A DNA stretch of 64,000 nt from Candidatus Helarchaeota archaeon. Lineage in GTDB: Archaea > Asgardarchaeota > Lokiarchaeia > Helarchaeales > RDOG01. Location: positions 653,536 to 717,535 of the forward strand of contig JAHPZH010000001.1 in the NCBI GenBank assembly GCA_019058315.1, written 5' to 3'. This document shows positions 55,202 to 64,000 of this stretch, piece after piece. The notes under the pieces were generated by a model. The model had not been told where the DNA came from, ran no database searches, and saw only the letters and a program-made list of their open reading frames with translations. A program made the translations under genes and the position numbers. Position 1 is the first letter of the stretch; each line of letters opens with the position of its first letter.

Positions 55202-56275
55202 ATGATCAATAAAGATTTTCTCAAAGCATTCGATGACGGAAAGGTGTATAAAGGGGGAGTAGCTTATGCAATAATCCGCTGTTATAAAGCTGGAGAATTG
55301 AATATAAGTTCGAAAAAGATAGTTGCCTGTGATCCATTTAGCTCTCTTGAATCAAAACCATTAGATGAAAATATCAAACCTGGAGAATATCCAGTAATTT
55401 TAAGTGTAATTCATTATGATGTTGCTGCTGATGTGGCATTTGCCATGATTAAATTTAGAGGTGGAACCCCCACTAAATGGGTAAATGCTTTGGGATATAA
55501 TAAACAAGGTAAAGAACTTGCAATCCCAGTGGATTCTGCCCATGCTTGTTTTATAGATGCCACTAATGCTGAAAAACTTCATGATTCTTTATATGCAAAA
55601 GGATGGGATCAAAAAGCTTATGATAAATTTCAACAACGAATAGAAGACTCAATGAAAAATAATAATTACCTTTATGCAAATATTACAATATCTGAGGAAA
55701 ACATGGATGAAAATATAATTGCTTTCCCATCTGGCTATGGGGATGGAGGCTATCCTTGTTATTGGGGTTATGATGAGGATGGTCTAAACTGTCTTTTAAT
55801 AGATTTTTTAGTTTTTGATCCTGAAAAATATACTCCTTGGCCTGATAAAAAAGAAATTCCACCAATCCCTGATTATGGTGAATCATTTTTTAATTGGTTA
55901 GTAAAAATAGGTCAGATTTTTAAAGAGCAAATTATAAATAAACAGCCCTTAGAAAAAAAACTAGTTGAATACATAAATGGATTAGTAAATTTTGAAATTC
56001 CAGATGAAATTTTGACTTACTATAAATTTTGCACGCCATGGGAAAAAATTGAGGATCCAAAGAGTGAATGGCAAAAAATTTTCAAACATATAAAAGAAAA
56101 ACATAATTTTGAATCAGTTCCAATATTCATTTTTGATTCAGAAAGCTATATCGTTGCAAAATTAATAAATACAAACAGTTTTGAAGTCTGGAATATGTAT
56201 AAAGATGGTTTTTACTTACGTGCCTTCGACATTCGCACATTTTTTATAAATTTTGTTCTTACCGTTTACTTATAA
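55202..56275 (+). CDS. DUF4241 protein with C-terminal extension
   Basis: A 357-residue protein. Residues about 15-215 match DUF4241: KKIVACDPFSSLE, IKPGEYPVILSVIHYD, VAFAMIKFRGGTPTKWVNAL, DSAHACFID and IIAFPSGYGDGGYPCYWGYD. Residues 216-357 form an extra, mainly helical domain of unknown type. The function of DUF4241 is not known; in bacteria it is sometimes next to polymorphic toxin or immunity genes, but nothing here shows that. It is followed by the alpha/alpha-toroid-like gene 13 bp later. Confidence 0.75.
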   Translation: MINKDFLKAFDDGKVYKGGVAYAIIRCYKAGELNISSKKIVACDPFSSLESKPLDENIKPGEYPVILSVIHYDVAADVAFAMIKFRGGTPTKWVNALGYNKQGKELAIPVDSAHACFIDATNAEKLHDSLYAKGWDQKAYDKFQQRIEDSMKNNNYLYANITISEENMDENIIAFPSGYGDGGYPCYWGYDEDGLNCLLIDFLVFDPEKYTPWPDKKEIPPIPDYGESFFNWLVKIGQIFKEQIINKQPLEKKLVEYINGLVNFEIPDEILTYYKFCTPWEKIEDPKSEWQKIFKHIKEKHNFESVPIFIFDSESYIVAKLINTNSFEVWNMYKDGFYLRAFDIRTFFINFVLTVYL

Positions 56276-56288
56276 TCTGTTGAATAAA

Positions 56289-57344
56289 ATGAGTCTTAAT
56301 GAACCTAAATATAATTTGGATAATTTTTTGGCAAATATCCGTGATTGGATTAAACAATTTGAAATAAATGAAAAACCGGGATATTTTTTTTATAAACCCG
56401 TAGATCAAAATAAGTCTAAAACAAAACCTCTAAGTTTATATGGAACAACAGATATGGTTTTTACCCTCTATATAACAAATGAATTAGATAATTATTTTGA
56501 GGGTTTTACAAATGAAAAACGAGAATCTTGGATTGAAGCTATTCAAAGTTTTCAAAAACCTAAAACTGGATGGTTTACACAGGGTTCATGGAATTATTAT
56601 ACTCTTCATTTCAAAGAACATAGTACTGCATATGCAGCAGTTGCTTTAAAATTATTGGATGCAAAACCAAAATATTCCTTAAAAATCTCTGAAACACTAA
56701 AATCAAAACAAGCAGTTGAAAAATGGTTAGAAAAAATGCATTGGGGGCTATTATTTTGGCCAGGATCCCATAGAGGAGGTGGAGTTCCCGCATATTTCTT
56801 GACCACTGGGGAAATACCACATAAGGATTTTTTTAACTGGTATTTTGATTGGCTAGATAAAGAAGCAGATCCTGAAGTAGGTTTTTGGCGAAGAGGGCGG
56901 ATCCATAAAATTAAGAAGGATAGATTAACAAAACACGAATTAGGTGGCTCAATTCATTTTTATTGGATATATGAATTTATGAAACGTCCAATTCCTTATC
57001 CGAAAAAAGTCATAGATTCAACACTGAAGTTGCAAAACGAATTTGGATTATGGGACAAGAAATTGGGTTATTGTATAGATTTGGATGCAGTATTTAGCTT
57101 AAATAGATGCTGTCAGCAAGCTGATGGCTATAGAAAAGATGAAATTGATAAAGCTATTATTAAATTTTTAGATTATACAATTCCAAAATTAAATGATAGA
57201 GATTTTTTATTCACTAATTATGAAGATTCTCATAGGATTACAGGATATTTAGAAACAATAGCCGAAATCCAAAAATTTTATCCTAATCTAATTAAAACTC
57301 CTAAACCATGGATTGAAAGTTTAGATATAGCTCCATGGGTTTAG
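56289..57344 (+). CDS. Helical (alpha/alpha-toroid-like) protein, unknown
   Basis: A protein of about 351 residues made of helices and loops with aromatic motifs (GWFTQGSWNYYTLHFKEHST, LFWPGSHRGGGVPAYF, GFWRRGRIHKIKK, HELGGSIHFYWIYEFM). The repeating helix pairs with conserved Trp, His and Asp resemble alpha/alpha toroids of glycoside hydrolases or terpene-cyclase-like folds, but no specific family is recognised. I choose the ATG at 56289, since the upstream frame (56253) overlaps the preceding gene. It is probably co-transcribed with the DUF4241 gene. Confidence 0.65.
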   Translation: MSLNEPKYNLDNFLANIRDWIKQFEINEKPGYFFYKPVDQNKSKTKPLSLYGTTDMVFTLYITNELDNYFEGFTNEKRESWIEAIQSFQKPKTGWFTQGSWNYYTLHFKEHSTAYAAVALKLLDAKPKYSLKISETLKSKQAVEKWLEKMHWGLLFWPGSHRGGGVPAYFLTTGEIPHKDFFNWYFDWLDKEADPEVGFWRRGRIHKIKKDRLTKHELGGSIHFYWIYEFMKRPIPYPKKVIDSTLKLQNEFGLWDKKLGYCIDLDAVFSLNRCCQQADGYRKDEIDKAIIKFLDYTIPKLNDRDFLFTNYEDSHRITGYLETIAEIQKFYPNLIKTPKPWIESLDIAPWV

Positions 57345-57400
57345 AAGTGAAAATTTTGACCTCGAATTTTCAAAAATAATAAAGAAAAAGTAAAATGGAT

Positions 57401-57826
57401 TTAGGATTTATCTATACCCAATAATTTTTGTTCTAGAACGTCAGCAAATATTGCTACTTCTTGGATCATTGCACCCAATTCTTTATCAGTACATGAAGGA
57501 GCCAGAGTTCGTGAAACTATATACATTTTCTCTCCCTTTTGGTCGATTTGAGTTTTCGCTAAAATAAGATGTTGATTCAACATGAGTAAAGCCATTAAAG
57601 TTTCTAAACCCTTCTGAACATCAGATTTATCAAGATCACCTATAACGCTAACTACTTCGACAATCTGTCCTTGTTGTTCATGAGAACTTATCTTAGCGAT
57701 GCATCTTTGTTTACGGTCTTTAATTTCTACTTCGAATGCTACAACTTCGCCATAGTCTGTTTTAGCAATTTGATTTTTAAAGCCCAATTCATCTATTACT
57801 TTTTTAATATCATCATTTGTTTTCAT
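57401..57826 (-). CDS. Small secretion-chaperone-fold-like protein, unknown
   Basis: A 141-residue protein with an alpha-beta-beta-alpha-beta-alpha pattern: an N-terminal helix (DIKKVIDELGF), strands YGEVVAFEVEIKD and IVEVVSVIGD, a helix (GLETLMALLMLNQHL), a strand (EKMYIVSRTLA), and a C-terminal helix. This resembles the YbjN / type III chaperone-like fold, though I cannot confirm it. It is a single gene, convergent with the alpha/alpha-toroid-like gene. Confidence 0.65.
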   Translation of the reverse strand: MKTNDDIKKVIDELGFKNQIAKTDYGEVVAFEVEIKDRKQRCIAKISSHEQQGQIVEVVSVIGDLDKSDVQKGLETLMALLMLNQHLILAKTQIDQKGEKMYIVSRTLAPSCTDKELGAMIQEVAIFADVLEQKLLGIDKS

Positions 57827-57939
57827 AAATAATGATTTTTATATACTTGTATAAAAAGATAATTACTTTCAATCTAGAAACTCTATTTTTATGAAAATAC
57901 TAAATATTTTTCAATTCTTTAGTAGCTTTTTATTTCAGA

Positions 57940-60438
57940 CTAGATTAAAATAGTTTTAAACTTCCAAGGATCTATTTCAATTTGACTTTCTTTCATAGAT
58001 TTTATTTCTTTATAGTTTAAATCAATTTCTTTTAATTTATTCTTAATTAATGGTCCAACTAATCTAATTTGATATTTGTTATTCGTTGGGTTAAATATTC
58101 TTATGTAAGAATTATTATTTCTTCTCCATAAATTAATTATTGAAACTGAAGGTTGTATTGAAAGAAAAGATTGACTTTTTTGGTTGAATTCAAAATTATT
58201 ATTAAGCTCAACTCCAATTAACCCAAATTGAAATGCATTTATATAATTGGAGATAGAATTTGTATCATCTTCATTAGTAATTACTATGGCAAATTCGAAC
58301 TTTCCTTTACTATTAATTGAATTCCGGAAATTGAAATTATCTCTATTAATCATAAATTTTTGACTATTCTTTTGCATATATAATATCCCAATTCCTTCCC
58401 CTTTCAACCAGAGAAAATCCAAAGTTTGTATATTTGATCTTTTTGTCTCTTCAATACCAAATGGATAATTAATTAAAGATTTTTGAATCTTAACAGCAGG
58501 ATAACAAATTATCTCCCTTAATAAATTGGAATCTAAAGAGAATTCAAGTCTATTTATATCATTATATTGGCAAATTTTGATTTTAAATTTTTGCTCCTTA
58601 ATTCTACCTATTATAATATTCACTTCTTCAATAGTAGACTTGTAATAGTGCTCAATGGATAGATTATAATCAGATTTAGATTTAAATCTTAGTTCACAAA
58701 CCTTTTTATCACGAAATTTAATTTCTATAGTCTTCTTATTCTCCAGAATTCTTATTTTATATAAAAAATTGTTAGTTTTTGTAGTTTTAGAATCCTTTTT
58801 AATCAGTGAATAGACTTTATATCCAAGAGAAGGAATTTCTGGAATGAATTTTAATTTCGAATCTTGATATTGAAAATCTATTTCTTTATCACTTTCCAAA
58901 GTTATTTCAGAAGGATGATCGAGTTTTAATTGAATTGAAAAAATATCTCTTCTAGTAAATGGAGAAGGATTAAATATTATTATATTTTTTAAGATGTTAT
59001 TAGAAATTTTCGGTTTTTCTTCTAAATTCTCGGACAATTTATAAATACTTTTTTGTATAAAACCTTCACACTTATTTATTATTTCATTTTGTATTTTTAA
59101 ACTTAAATCTGAAATTGAAATTTTGTTATTATTTAATTCTAACTTATTAAATTCATACTTATTATATTCTTCAGAACTCAATTGTTGAGCCATATAATCT
59201 CCTGTTCTTATAAAAGGAACAGCGTAATTATCATGAGCTTGAGTAAACAGAAATTTCTTCCATATTTCATCGAAAAATAAATCCTCTGATTTGATATTAA
59301 ATAAATTTAAAATACAATTTAGAATTTCAGCCGAAATAATAGAAGATTCACATTTTTTATTATTGAGAAATAAATCGCTGGGAACAAAGATGTAATCTCC
59401 TAAGGAGAATTGATCACGGCTAAACTTGAATTCACCATCTTTATTAATTTTTTCAAGTAATTCAGAACATAATACAAACTCTCCAAAGATATTAGAGTAC
59501 TTAGAAATTCTCCAGACTTCTTCTTGATAAGCTTGTGGCATAATAAAATCTTCAATGGACGAGTAAACAATATATTTCATAAAAGGACGTGCAACAGCTT
59601 GAAATAATAAATTAGAAATCTCTCTGAAAAATGTCCCATGCCAATATTCCCCATTAAAAACACTAGTCTGATCAGTAATTGCATCAATTTTAGTACCATC
59701 TAAACCAATCCAGTCTATATACCCTGAATTTGTAGTCGGAGTCTGTCCTAATAAGCGAGTTCTAAGAGAACTAAACTGAATATCAAAACCTTTGAGAATT
59801 TGAGGAATTTGTGGATGAAGTGCACTCTCTGAACAGTAATAATTGTTACATTTAATTCCTAATTCTTTTAATACTTTTAAACCATATTCAAATTGTTTAA
59901 TATTTGATTCAGCACTGATAATTAAATTATAAGGTTGAGTGTAAGACGGATTTATTATTTCGAGTCTACCAAGTTTTATTAATTCTAAAAATTTTGAGAT
60001 TTTCTCTGGAAATCTTTTTTTTAACCATTCTAGACAAGAAATGGCAATTTCTAAATTATACGGCATTTTGGTTTCAATTGCCAGATTCATTTTTTCTAAT
60101 AAACGATCTATGGCATAATTAGGTGAATCAAATTCGCAAAATCCCATATCGTCAATAATAACGCCACCATGCCCCCCTACGATAAAAAATATCTTTGGAT
60201 GAAATTCTCGTCTTACAATAAATCTAATTTTTTTAAGAATATCATAAAAAGACTGTTCCTTTGATTTTTTATCTAAATTTTTTAATGTTTTTAGTTGATT
60301 TATCTTTTCTCTTATCCTATCATAATTGATTTTATATTTTTTTATGGGATTTTTATCAGTAAATTTCTTAAGTAATTCAAGTATCTTAACTAAAGCTATT
60401 AGATCTTGTTCCATATTATTTTCCGCCGTTAATTTCAT
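57940..60438 (-). CDS. GH38-like alpha-mannosidase-family protein with altered catalytic residues
   Basis: An 832-residue protein with GH38 architecture. The catalytic-type barrel (80-420) has FLELIKLGRLEIINPSYTQP, the ESNIKQFEYGLKVLKELGIK segment (as in GH38 SxxxLIRQxxYG) and SALHPQIPQILKGFD. The C-terminal beta part has IIIFNPSPFTRRDIFSIQL and LGYKVYSLI, typical of GH38. The normal zinc motif HxHxD is GGHGGVIIDDMG, and the usual nucleophile segment PDxFGxS is CSESALHP, with Glu204 near the expected place. Activity on mannosides is therefore uncertain. It is divergent from the VIT1-like gene with a 52-bp gap. Confidence 0.75.
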   Translation of the reverse strand: MKLTAENNMEQDLIALVKILELLKKFTDKNPIKKYKINYDRIREKINQLKTLKNLDKKSKEQSFYDILKKIRFIVRREFHPKIFFIVGGHGGVIIDDMGFCEFDSPNYAIDRLLEKMNLAIETKMPYNLEIAISCLEWLKKRFPEKISKFLELIKLGRLEIINPSYTQPYNLIISAESNIKQFEYGLKVLKELGIKCNNYYCSESALHPQIPQILKGFDIQFSSLRTRLLGQTPTTNSGYIDWIGLDGTKIDAITDQTSVFNGEYWHGTFFREISNLLFQAVARPFMKYIVYSSIEDFIMPQAYQEEVWRISKYSNIFGEFVLCSELLEKINKDGEFKFSRDQFSLGDYIFVPSDLFLNNKKCESSIISAEILNCILNLFNIKSEDLFFDEIWKKFLFTQAHDNYAVPFIRTGDYMAQQLSSEEYNKYEFNKLELNNNKISISDLSLKIQNEIINKCEGFIQKSIYKLSENLEEKPKISNNILKNIIIFNPSPFTRRDIFSIQLKLDHPSEITLESDKEIDFQYQDSKLKFIPEIPSLGYKVYSLIKKDSKTTKTNNFLYKIRILENKKTIEIKFRDKKVCELRFKSKSDYNLSIEHYYKSTIEEVNIIIGRIKEQKFKIKICQYNDINRLEFSLDSNLLREIICYPAVKIQKSLINYPFGIEETKRSNIQTLDFLWLKGEGIGILYMQKNSQKFMINRDNFNFRNSINSKGKFEFAIVITNEDDTNSISNYINAFQFGLIGVELNNNFEFNQKSQSFLSIQPSVSIINLWRRNNNSYIRIFNPTNNKYQIRLVGPLIKNKLKEIDLNYKEIKSMKESQIEIDPWKFKTILI

Positions 60439-60490
60439 TAGAATTTATTTAATAATTTTTATAATTATATCTATCACATTGTATTTCAAG

Positions 60491-61381
60491 ATGATAGATA
60501 CAAAATTAAGCAAAAAGACAAAGAAGAAGATTTTAGGTTTTCAAAGGGATGAAATTTCGGAACATCATATTTATAAAAAACTAGCTGCAAGAACTAAAGA
60601 CCTTAAAAACAAAGAAATTTTAAAAAAAATTTCAAATGAGGAGAGAGAGCATTATCAAACTTGGAAAACCTATACAAATATGGATGTAAAACCTAGTAGA
60701 TTCAAAATATGGAAGTTTTACTTAATCTCAATAATATTTGGGATAACATTTGGAATAAAATTAATGGAAGGGGGAGAAGAAGGAGCACAAAAATCATATG
60801 GAGAAATTCTCAAATTAATACCAGAAAGACCAGAAATTGAGCGGGTTATAAGGGAAGAGCAAGAACATGAAAGCCAGTTAATAGAATTAATTGATGAAGA
60901 AAGGCTCAAATATGTTAGTTCTATGGTTTTAGGCCTAAATGACGCACTTGTAGAACTAACCGGAGCACTTGCAGGTTTTACTCTTACATTTCAGAATAAT
61001 CTTGTAGTTGCAATAGCGGGATTAGTAATGGGAATAGCTGCCGCTCTTTCAATGGCAGCTTCAGAGTATCTATCAACAAAATCGGAAGAAAGTGAGAAAA
61101 GTCCAGCTAAGGCATCCCTATATACTGGATTTGCATATATCCTTGTAGTTTTCCTACTCACTATTCCTTATTTCTTTATTATGGATGTTTATATCTGCTT
61201 AGTGCTAACTGTTAGTAGTGCAATTCTCGTAATCTTAATATTTACTTATTACATTTCTGTTGCAAAAGATTTAGATTTTAAAAGAAGATTTCTGGAAATG
61301 GCTCTAATTAGTCTTGGAATTGCTGTAATCTCATATTTAGTAGGGTTTATATTAAGAATTTTCTTCCATATTGAAGTTTAA
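60491..61381 (+). CDS. VIT1/CCC1-family iron/manganese transporter with N-terminal ferritin-like domain
   Basis: A 296-residue protein. Residues 1-120 form a rubrerythrin-type helix bundle with ExxH motifs (EISEHHIYKKLA, EEREHYQTW, EEQEHESQL) that should bind iron. Residues 140-296 are a VIT1/CCC1 membrane domain of about five helices, beginning MVLGLNDALVELTGALAGFT. The frame is open upstream to 60326 but those 55 residues overlap the divergent GH38-like gene; the ATG at 60491 (MIDTKLSKK) is directly before the ferritin-like domain. The protein should export or sequester Fe(II) or Mn(II), with the bundle sensing or oxidising it. Confidence 0.88.
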   Translation: MIDTKLSKKTKKKILGFQRDEISEHHIYKKLAARTKDLKNKEILKKISNEEREHYQTWKTYTNMDVKPSRFKIWKFYLISIIFGITFGIKLMEGGEEGAQKSYGEILKLIPERPEIERVIREEQEHESQLIELIDEERLKYVSSMVLGLNDALVELTGALAGFTLTFQNNLVVAIAGLVMGIAAALSMAASEYLSTKSEESEKSPAKASLYTGFAYILVVFLLTIPYFFIMDVYICLVLTVSSAILVILIFTYYISVAKDLDFKRRFLEMALISLGIAVISYLVGFILRIFFHIEV

Positions 61382-61502
61382 TAATTCAAAAAATTCAAAA
61401 GCTTAAACTTTTTTTACTAAAATTCTTTAATCTGTATATTAATAAAAATAAAGTTAAAATAAATTAATTAACGCTTAACAAATCTAGGACCGAAATTAAA
61501 AG

Positions 61503-63338
61503 ATGTTAAAAGCAAATACAAAAAAAAATGCAATAAATCAATTGGAATTTTCTCCTGAAGAGGATAAATTCAAAGTCTATCGTGAAAAAGGAGTAAATAA
61601 TTGGATAATTGCCCACATTTTGAAAGGATCTAATAAATTAATTCTGATTTTAATGATTATTTTAATTATTGGGAGATCTTTACTTACTTCTGGTAATGTT
61701 GTAATAACTGGTGCCGCAATTTCCGAATTTATAAGCGGAAACACAGCAAATCTTGGATATTATGTATTAGTTATTTTATTATTGGGTATTGCAACTGCTG
61801 TAACACAGATATTAAATATTTATTTTCGTGAAGTTTTAGCACAAAGGATGGAAAGAGATACCCGAAGGGAGTTTTATACAAGTTTATTAGGTAAATCTCA
61901 AAGTTTTCATGATCTCCAAAGAATTGGCGATATTATGGCTAGAACTACTAATGATGTAAGAATGTTAAATTTTCTAATAAGCCCTGCTGTATCTTTAATT
62001 ATAGTAGCTGCTACAACTCTCGTAACCCCCATTATTTACATTATATTATATTATCCAATTGAATTAATTCTTACCCCAATCATATTTAATGTTTTATTTA
62101 TAATCACATTACGTGCTTATAGCAATAGACTAGCCCCTGTCACTGGAACATTACGAATGGAATTTGGATTAATGAATGCAAATTTAACAGAAAGCCTCGA
62201 AGGCATAGAAGTTGTAAAAGGTAGTACTCAAGAACAATTTGAGTTGAAAAAATACCTCTTGAATGCAAAAAAATATCGTGATGCATTTATTGAGCAGGGT
62301 TACATTCAAGCTAAATATCTACCTATACTATTTTTAGCTTTGGCAATGTCTGCCGGTTTTACACACTCAATAATTTTATTTTTGAATGGAGAAATTAATA
62401 TTGGTCAAATTATTTCATATTCAGGGTTACTAACACAGTTAAGTTTTCCCACATATATCTCAATTTGGGTTTTTATTATCGTTAAATTAGCGAAGGCAGG
62501 AGCGGAACGTTTAATTGAATTAATGAATCAAGAAACAGAAATTATGGAACCTATTGAAGGAATTACAAAGAAGATTAATGGAAATATAGAATTTAAAAAT
62601 GTATCATTCAAATATCCAAATACTGAAAAATTAGTTTTAAAAAATATTTCGTTCGAACTTAAATCAGGGCAAACGGTGGCTATTGTTGGAACAACAGGAT
62701 CTGGGAAAAGTACTCTTACAAAATTATTATCTCGTTTATATGATGTTTCCGAAGGTAAAATTTTAATAGATGACATAGACATCCGTGATTACACTCTAAA
62801 ATCTTTAAGAACACAAATTTCATATATTGAGCAAGATATTTTTTTATTTTCTACATCTGTACTTGAAAATATTTCATTTGGTAGAGCAGGTTCAATGGAA
62901 GAGGTTGTTCAAGTTTCTAAACAAGCACAAGCTCATGAATTCGTTACTGCTTTACCAAATAGTTATGAATCTGAAGTAGGAGAAAGAGGTGTACAATTAA
63001 GCGGGGGAGAGAAACAAAGAATTGCTATTGCGCGTTCCTTTCTTACAGATACTCCATTATTAGTTCTTGATGATTCTACATCTGCAATTGATTCCGATAC
63101 TGAAGATAAAATTCAACGTGCTATTAATATAGTAAGACGTGGTCGAACCACTTTTTTAGTTACTCATCGTTTAAGTCAGATCCGGTGGGCTGATTTAATC
63201 CTTGTCTTAAAATCAGGTCGATTAGTTGCCAAAGGTACACACGAAGAATTGATGGAGATTTCTCCAGAATACAAAAAGATTTTTGTTAAAAAATTTGATT
63301 TGCAAGTTACTACTCAATGTGAGGAGGAGGGAGTGTAA
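61503..63338 (+). CDS. ABC exporter subunit with degenerate catalytic site (heterodimer partner 1)
   Basis: A 611-residue fused permease-ATPase. Six transmembrane helices occupy about 45-340 and the nucleotide-binding domain 365-600, with Walker A GTTGSGKST, signature LSGGE and H-loop VTHRLS. Walker B reads LLVLDDSTSAID: the catalytic Glu after the Walker B Asp is Asp. This change is characteristic of the degenerate site in heterodimeric exporters such as TM287/288. The next gene starts directly after the stop and encodes a second permease. Substrate unknown. Confidence 0.93.
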   Translation: MLKANTKKNAINQLEFSPEEDKFKVYREKGVNNWIIAHILKGSNKLILILMIILIIGRSLLTSGNVVITGAAISEFISGNTANLGYYVLVILLLGIATAVTQILNIYFREVLAQRMERDTRREFYTSLLGKSQSFHDLQRIGDIMARTTNDVRMLNFLISPAVSLIIVAATTLVTPIIYIILYYPIELILTPIIFNVLFIITLRAYSNRLAPVTGTLRMEFGLMNANLTESLEGIEVVKGSTQEQFELKKYLLNAKKYRDAFIEQGYIQAKYLPILFLALAMSAGFTHSIILFLNGEINIGQIISYSGLLTQLSFPTYISIWVFIIVKLAKAGAERLIELMNQETEIMEPIEGITKKINGNIEFKNVSFKYPNTEKLVLKNISFELKSGQTVAIVGTTGSGKSTLTKLLSRLYDVSEGKILIDDIDIRDYTLKSLRTQISYIEQDIFLFSTSVLENISFGRAGSMEEVVQVSKQAQAHEFVTALPNSYESEVGERGVQLSGGEKQRIAIARSFLTDTPLLVLDDSTSAIDSDTEDKIQRAINIVRRGRTTFLVTHRLSQIRWADLILVLKSGRLVAKGTHEELMEISPEYKKIFVKKFDLQVTTQCEEEGV

Positions 63339-64000
63339 ATGGCATTTTTTGGTCTTGAAGCTGAAGAATATGATCGTAAATATAAAGATATAGAGTTATC
63401 TAAAAGGATATTAAATTATTTCACTCCTTATAATCGAAAGTTAGTTATCGTCATTATATTCCTAACAGCATCATCCGTCTCAAGCGCTATGGGTCCTATC
63501 TTAGCCAGAACATTAGTAAATAATCTCGAAACAACTCGTGATATTTCCTATTTAATTTTGGTAGTTCTAATAATTTTTATTTTAAATATCATTGCATTTA
63601 TCTTCAATTATTTTCGACAAATAAATTCGGCTGCTGTTATAGGAAATGTTGTTTTTGATTTGAGAAAAGATGCTGTCACAGCAATCTTAGAAAGAGATCT
63701 TTCATTTTTTGACAAAAATCCAATTGGAAAAGTTGTTAGTAGAATAAATACTGATAGCAGAGATTTTGGGGAAGCAATAAACCTTTTTATGCAATTTATT
63801 TCATCCCTCTTGATAATGGTTATTATCATTTCATTTATGATTACGATAGATCTGATATTATTTATAATATTAGTATCTATAATTCCTTGTTTTTTCATTA
63901 TAGCACTTACTTTCAGGAAAGCGGCAAGAAAAGCAACACTATTAGGTCAAAGAGCTCTTGCAAGAGTAAATAGTTTTGTTCAAGAGAGTTTTGCTGGAAT
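63339..64000 (+). CDS. ABC exporter subunit (heterodimer partner 2, cut by window edge)
   Basis: The frame begins with ATG one base after the preceding stop, with a GGAGGAGGGAG site just upstream, and stays open to the window end (about 220 residues). The N-terminal transmembrane part is visible: NRKLVIVIIFLTASSVSSAM, FDLRKDAVTAILERDLSFFD, VVSRINTDSRDFGEAINLF, a pattern typical of ABC exporter membrane domains. The ATPase lies outside the window and is expected to carry the intact catalytic Glu. Confidence 0.9.
   Translation, partial: MAFFGLEAEEYDRKYKDIELSKRILNYFTPYNRKLVIVIIFLTASSVSSAMGPILARTLVNNLETTRDISYLILVVLIIFILNIIAFIFNYFRQINSAAVIGNVVFDLRKDAVTAILERDLSFFDKNPIGKVVSRINTDSRDFGEAINLFMQFISSLLIMVIIISFMITIDLILFIILVSIIPCFFIIALTFRKAARKATLLGQRALARVNSFVQESFAG

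Noticed and set aside
60326..60490. Upstream extension of the VIT1-like gene
   Set aside because: It overlaps the GH38-like gene, and the ATG at 60491 sits directly before the ferritin-like domain.

Overview
The window looks like the genome of an Asgard archaeon, most likely Lokiarchaeia-like (inference). It is strongly AT-rich, uses many TTG and GTG starts behind GGTGA/GGAGG-type ribosome sites, and carries archaeal markers (RadA, the GatD/GatE amidotransferase, a HisA/HisF-related TIM barrel, KaiC-family ATPase). Alongside these are eukaryote-type parts: JAMM peptidase, E1, E2s, ubiquitin-like proteins and longin/roadblock-like domains. No rRNA, tRNA or CRISPR array was seen.

The most striking content is what appears to be a UFM1-type protein-modification system in two nearby loci. 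On the minus strand (4987-6930) a JAMM/MPN peptidase gene is followed by an E1 whose motif order resembles eukaryotic UBA5. On the plus strand (10121-13120) a compact operon holds an 88-residue UFM1-like modifier ending in a single glycine plus one extra residue, two tandem UFC1-like E2 proteins with candidate catalytic cysteines, and a divergent AAA ATPase. The same strand continues into smc-scpA-scpB (13186-17910). A second ubiquitin-fold protein lies upstream of gatD (31896-32174). These assignments rest on motif order and remembered family sequences, not on a search.

Region by region: 1-10 kb holds the edge of a RuBisCO-family gene, a PadR regulator fused to a methyltransferase-like domain, radA, a HisA/HisF-like gene, the JAMM-E1 pair, dodecin, an MFS transporter, a GyrI-like protein and a universal stress protein. 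10-18 kb is the modifier/E2/AAA/SMC block. 18-21.4 kb is an inserted-looking surface-protein gene with fourteen 75-bp repeats, flanked by remnants of its neighbours' 3' ends. 21.6-27.6 kb has a subtilase with FG-GAP repeats, a KaiC-like pair and a membrane sensor. 27.7-32.2 kb has a thioredoxin-reductase-like flavoprotein and the gatD/gatE cluster. 32-38 kb has small exported or zinc proteins, a large LUD/CCG iron-sulfur protein, a DUF72 protein and membrane proteins. 38-43 kb has a KDG aldolase-like and a KDG kinase-like gene around a large zinc/helix-hairpin-helix protein. 43-52 kb has a TPR protein with a longin-like tail and a frameshifted giant surface protein. 52-64 kb has an IlvD/Edd dehydratase, a CrtI-like oxidoreductase, a DUF4241 protein, an alpha/alpha-toroid protein, a GH38-like protein, a ferritin-like/VIT1 fusion and a heterodimeric ABC exporter that runs off the right edge.

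Functional links: the modifier, E1, E2s and JAMM enzyme could form a complete activation, conjugation and removal cycle; no UFL1-like E3 is visible. The aldolase, kinase and dehydratase suggest a branched Entner-Doudoroff route. Two genes, smc and the CrtI-like gene, have no ATG/GTG/TTG start covering their conserved N-terminus and appear to start at ATT.
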